From positions 1 through 22,857 of the forward strand of contig CADBMU010000083.1 in the NCBI GenBank assembly GCA_902795845.1: a stretch of DNA of 22,857 nt, given 5' to 3'. The notes beneath the pieces were generated by a model. It had not been told where the DNA came from and did not search any database. It worked only from the letters and a program-made list of their open reading frames with translations. The DNA comes from an uncultured Erysipelotrichaceae bacterium. GTDB lineage: Bacteria; Bacillota_I; Bacilli_A; RF39; UBA660. The position numbers were made by a program, and so were the translations under genes. Position 1 is the stretch's first letter; each line of letters opens with the position of its first letter. Positions 21,748 through 22,857 of this stretch are shown piece after piece.

Positions 21748-22770
21748 ATGAAAACTGTAAATAATAAAGATACAAAAGATAAAGATAAGGTTCTTGAACA
21801 GGTAATGGCTGATATTGAAAAACAATTCGGTAAAGGTGCTATTATGAAACTTGGTGGCAATGAACATATGGAAATAGATGTAACATCAACTGGATCACTT
21901 ACACTTGATACAGCTCTAGGTGTTGGAGGATTCCCTAAAGGAAGAATTATTGAAATATATGGACCCGAATCTTCTGGTAAAACTACTATAGCATTACAGG
22001 CAATTGCAGAAGTTCAAAAAGCTGGAGGAAGAGCTGCATTTATTGATGCTGAACATGCACTTGATCCAGTTTATGCTAAAAATTTAGGTGTCAATATAAA
22101 TGAATTATTATTATCGCAACCAGATACAGGTGAACAAGCTCTTGAAATATGTGAAGCATTAGTTAGAAGTGAAGCTGTAAGTATTGTTGTCATTGACTCA
22201 GTAGCTGCACTAGTTCCTCAAGCAGAAATAGAAGGAGAAATGGGAGATTCTCATGTTGGACTTCAAGCAAGACTTATGTCTCAAGCTTTAAGAAAACTAT
22301 CTGGAACAATTAATAAAACAAAAACTACAGCAATTTTTATTAATCAATTAAGAGAAAAAGTTGGTGTGTTGTTTGGTAATCCTGAAACAACTCCTGGTGG
22401 TAGAGCTTTAAAATTCTACGCAACTATAAGACTTGATATTAGAAGAGGTGAACAAATTAAAGCAGGAGACCAGGTGATCGGTAATAAAACTAATATTAAA
22501 GTAGTTAAAAATAAAGTGGCACCTCCATTTAAAACCGCTTGTGTAGACATTATGTATGGTGAAGGTATTAGTCGTGAAGGTGAAATAGTTGATATAGCTT
22601 CTGACTTAAATATAATTGATAAAAGTGGAGCATGGTATTCTTACAATGGCGAAAAAATTGGCCAAGGAAAAGAAAATGTTAAAAACCTTTTGAAAAATAA
22701 TAAAGAATTAAAGGAAGAATTAGAAAATAAAATTAAAGAACACTATGGTTTTAAAACAAATAATGAATAA
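21748..22770 (+). CDS. recA: RecA recombinase
   Basis: 340 residues, full length. RecA forms ATP-dependent filaments on single-stranded DNA, drives strand exchange and triggers LexA cleavage. Walker A is GPESSGKT (72-79); Walker B is VSIVVIDSVAAL; INQLREKVGVLFGNPETTPG covers DNA-binding loop 2, and GRALKFYATIRLDIRR, the interface-lining ATP-cap segment and the small C-terminal domain ending in EHYGFKTNNE are all intact. AGGAGG with a 6-base gap to ATG supports the start. It is transcribed from its own promoter behind the pgsA terminator. Confidence 0.99.
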   Translation: MKTVNNKDTKDKDKVLEQVMADIEKQFGKGAIMKLGGNEHMEIDVTSTGSLTLDTALGVGGFPKGRIIEIYGPESSGKTTIALQAIAEVQKAGGRAAFIDAEHALDPVYAKNLGVNINELLLSQPDTGEQALEICEALVRSEAVSIVVIDSVAALVPQAEIEGEMGDSHVGLQARLMSQALRKLSGTINKTKTTAIFINQLREKVGVLFGNPETTPGGRALKFYATIRLDIRRGEQIKAGDQVIGNKTNIKVVKNKVAPPFKTACVDIMYGEGISREGEIVDIASDLNIIDKSGAWYSYNGEKIGQGKENVKNLLKNNKELKEELENKIKEHYGFKTNNE

Positions 22771-22804
22771 AAAACGTAAATTTTTAGACTAAATTCCGTT
22801 TTTT
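22769..22804 (+). terminator. recA terminator
   Basis: AAAAAACG (22769-22776) pairs with CGTTTTTT (22797-22804), with an inner AATTT/AAATT helix; the recA TAA lies at the base of the stem. The last 53 bases of the window show nothing further that I can support. Confidence 0.75.
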
Positions 22805-22857
22805 GATGGAGTTTTTTCTTTTTCAGATTTAATGCCGTTTTTATAGAGATAAAAGGA

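Noticed and set aside
1..22857. Alternative genetic code with TGA as Trp (Mycoplasma-like)
   Set aside because: rsmH and sigE end at TGA where their families end, and Trp is encoded by TGG throughout.
1..22857. CRISPR arrays, tRNA genes, insertion sequences or prophage genes
   Set aside because: No regularly spaced repeats, cloverleaf-type sequences or transposase/integrase frames were seen; the 10-bp TGG array belongs to the MraZ operator.

Overview
This is an AT-rich (roughly a quarter G+C by eye), tightly packed bacterial chromosome segment from a low-GC Gram-positive lineage (Bacilli-like Firmicutes). The evidence is B. subtilis-style neighbourhoods: mraZ-rsmH-ftsL-pbp, spoIIGA-sigE, gpsB next to a Bacillus-type (type B) RNase P RNA, and rodZ-pgsA-recA. 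Shine-Dalgarno sites are of the GGAGG or GGTGAT kind. TGA is a stop (it ends rsmH and sigE) and Trp is TGG, so this is not the Mycoplasma code. SpoIIGA with pro-SigE indicates a present or recent spore-former. The SUF operon and very AT-rich genes suggest an uncultured Erysipelotrichales/RFN20/Haloplasma-like relative; that placement is inference.

Layout. 2-973: 3' part of a gene running in from the left, with an 87-residue tandem repeat. 1036-4869: start of a division/cell-wall cluster behind a four-repeat MraZ operator (mraZ, rsmH, ftsL-like, transpeptidase PBP with two PASTA domains). 4872-6545: promoter, small membrane protein, HD-domain protein, TasA/camelysin-like secreted protein, terminator. 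6597-6942: non-coding-looking island with two face-to-face promoters, matching inverted repeats at both RNA 5' ends, an antisense terminator and a hydrophobic mini-ORF broken by an in-frame stop; it resembles a type I toxin-antitoxin locus. 6991-10105: four-gene SUF iron-sulfur operon (sufC, a short sufB/D-like gene, sufS, sufU). 10133-11377: transglutaminase-like protein, convergent with a minus-strand group (FtsW/RodA, predicted beta-propeller, metallophosphoesterase; 14305-11374).

14368-17210: two overlapping genes for uncharacterised FAD oxidoreductases. 17248-18821: spoIIGA, sigE and a 42-codon ORF. 18849-19733: DUF1016/YhcG-type nuclease gene with an in-frame stop near its end. 19745-20468: gpsB and rnpB, where the RNase P P1 helix overlaps the gpsB stop codon. 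20496-22804: rodZ-like, pgsA, terminator, then recA with its own promoter.

Most of the window is housekeeping: septal wall synthesis (PBP, FtsL, FtsW, GpsB, RodZ), Fe-S assembly, phospholipid synthesis, tRNA processing and recombination. The accessory and most novel parts are the convergent RNA locus at 6597-6942 and the decayed DUF1016 gene. Compactness is extreme: stops overlap starts, and at least three terminators contain stop codons.
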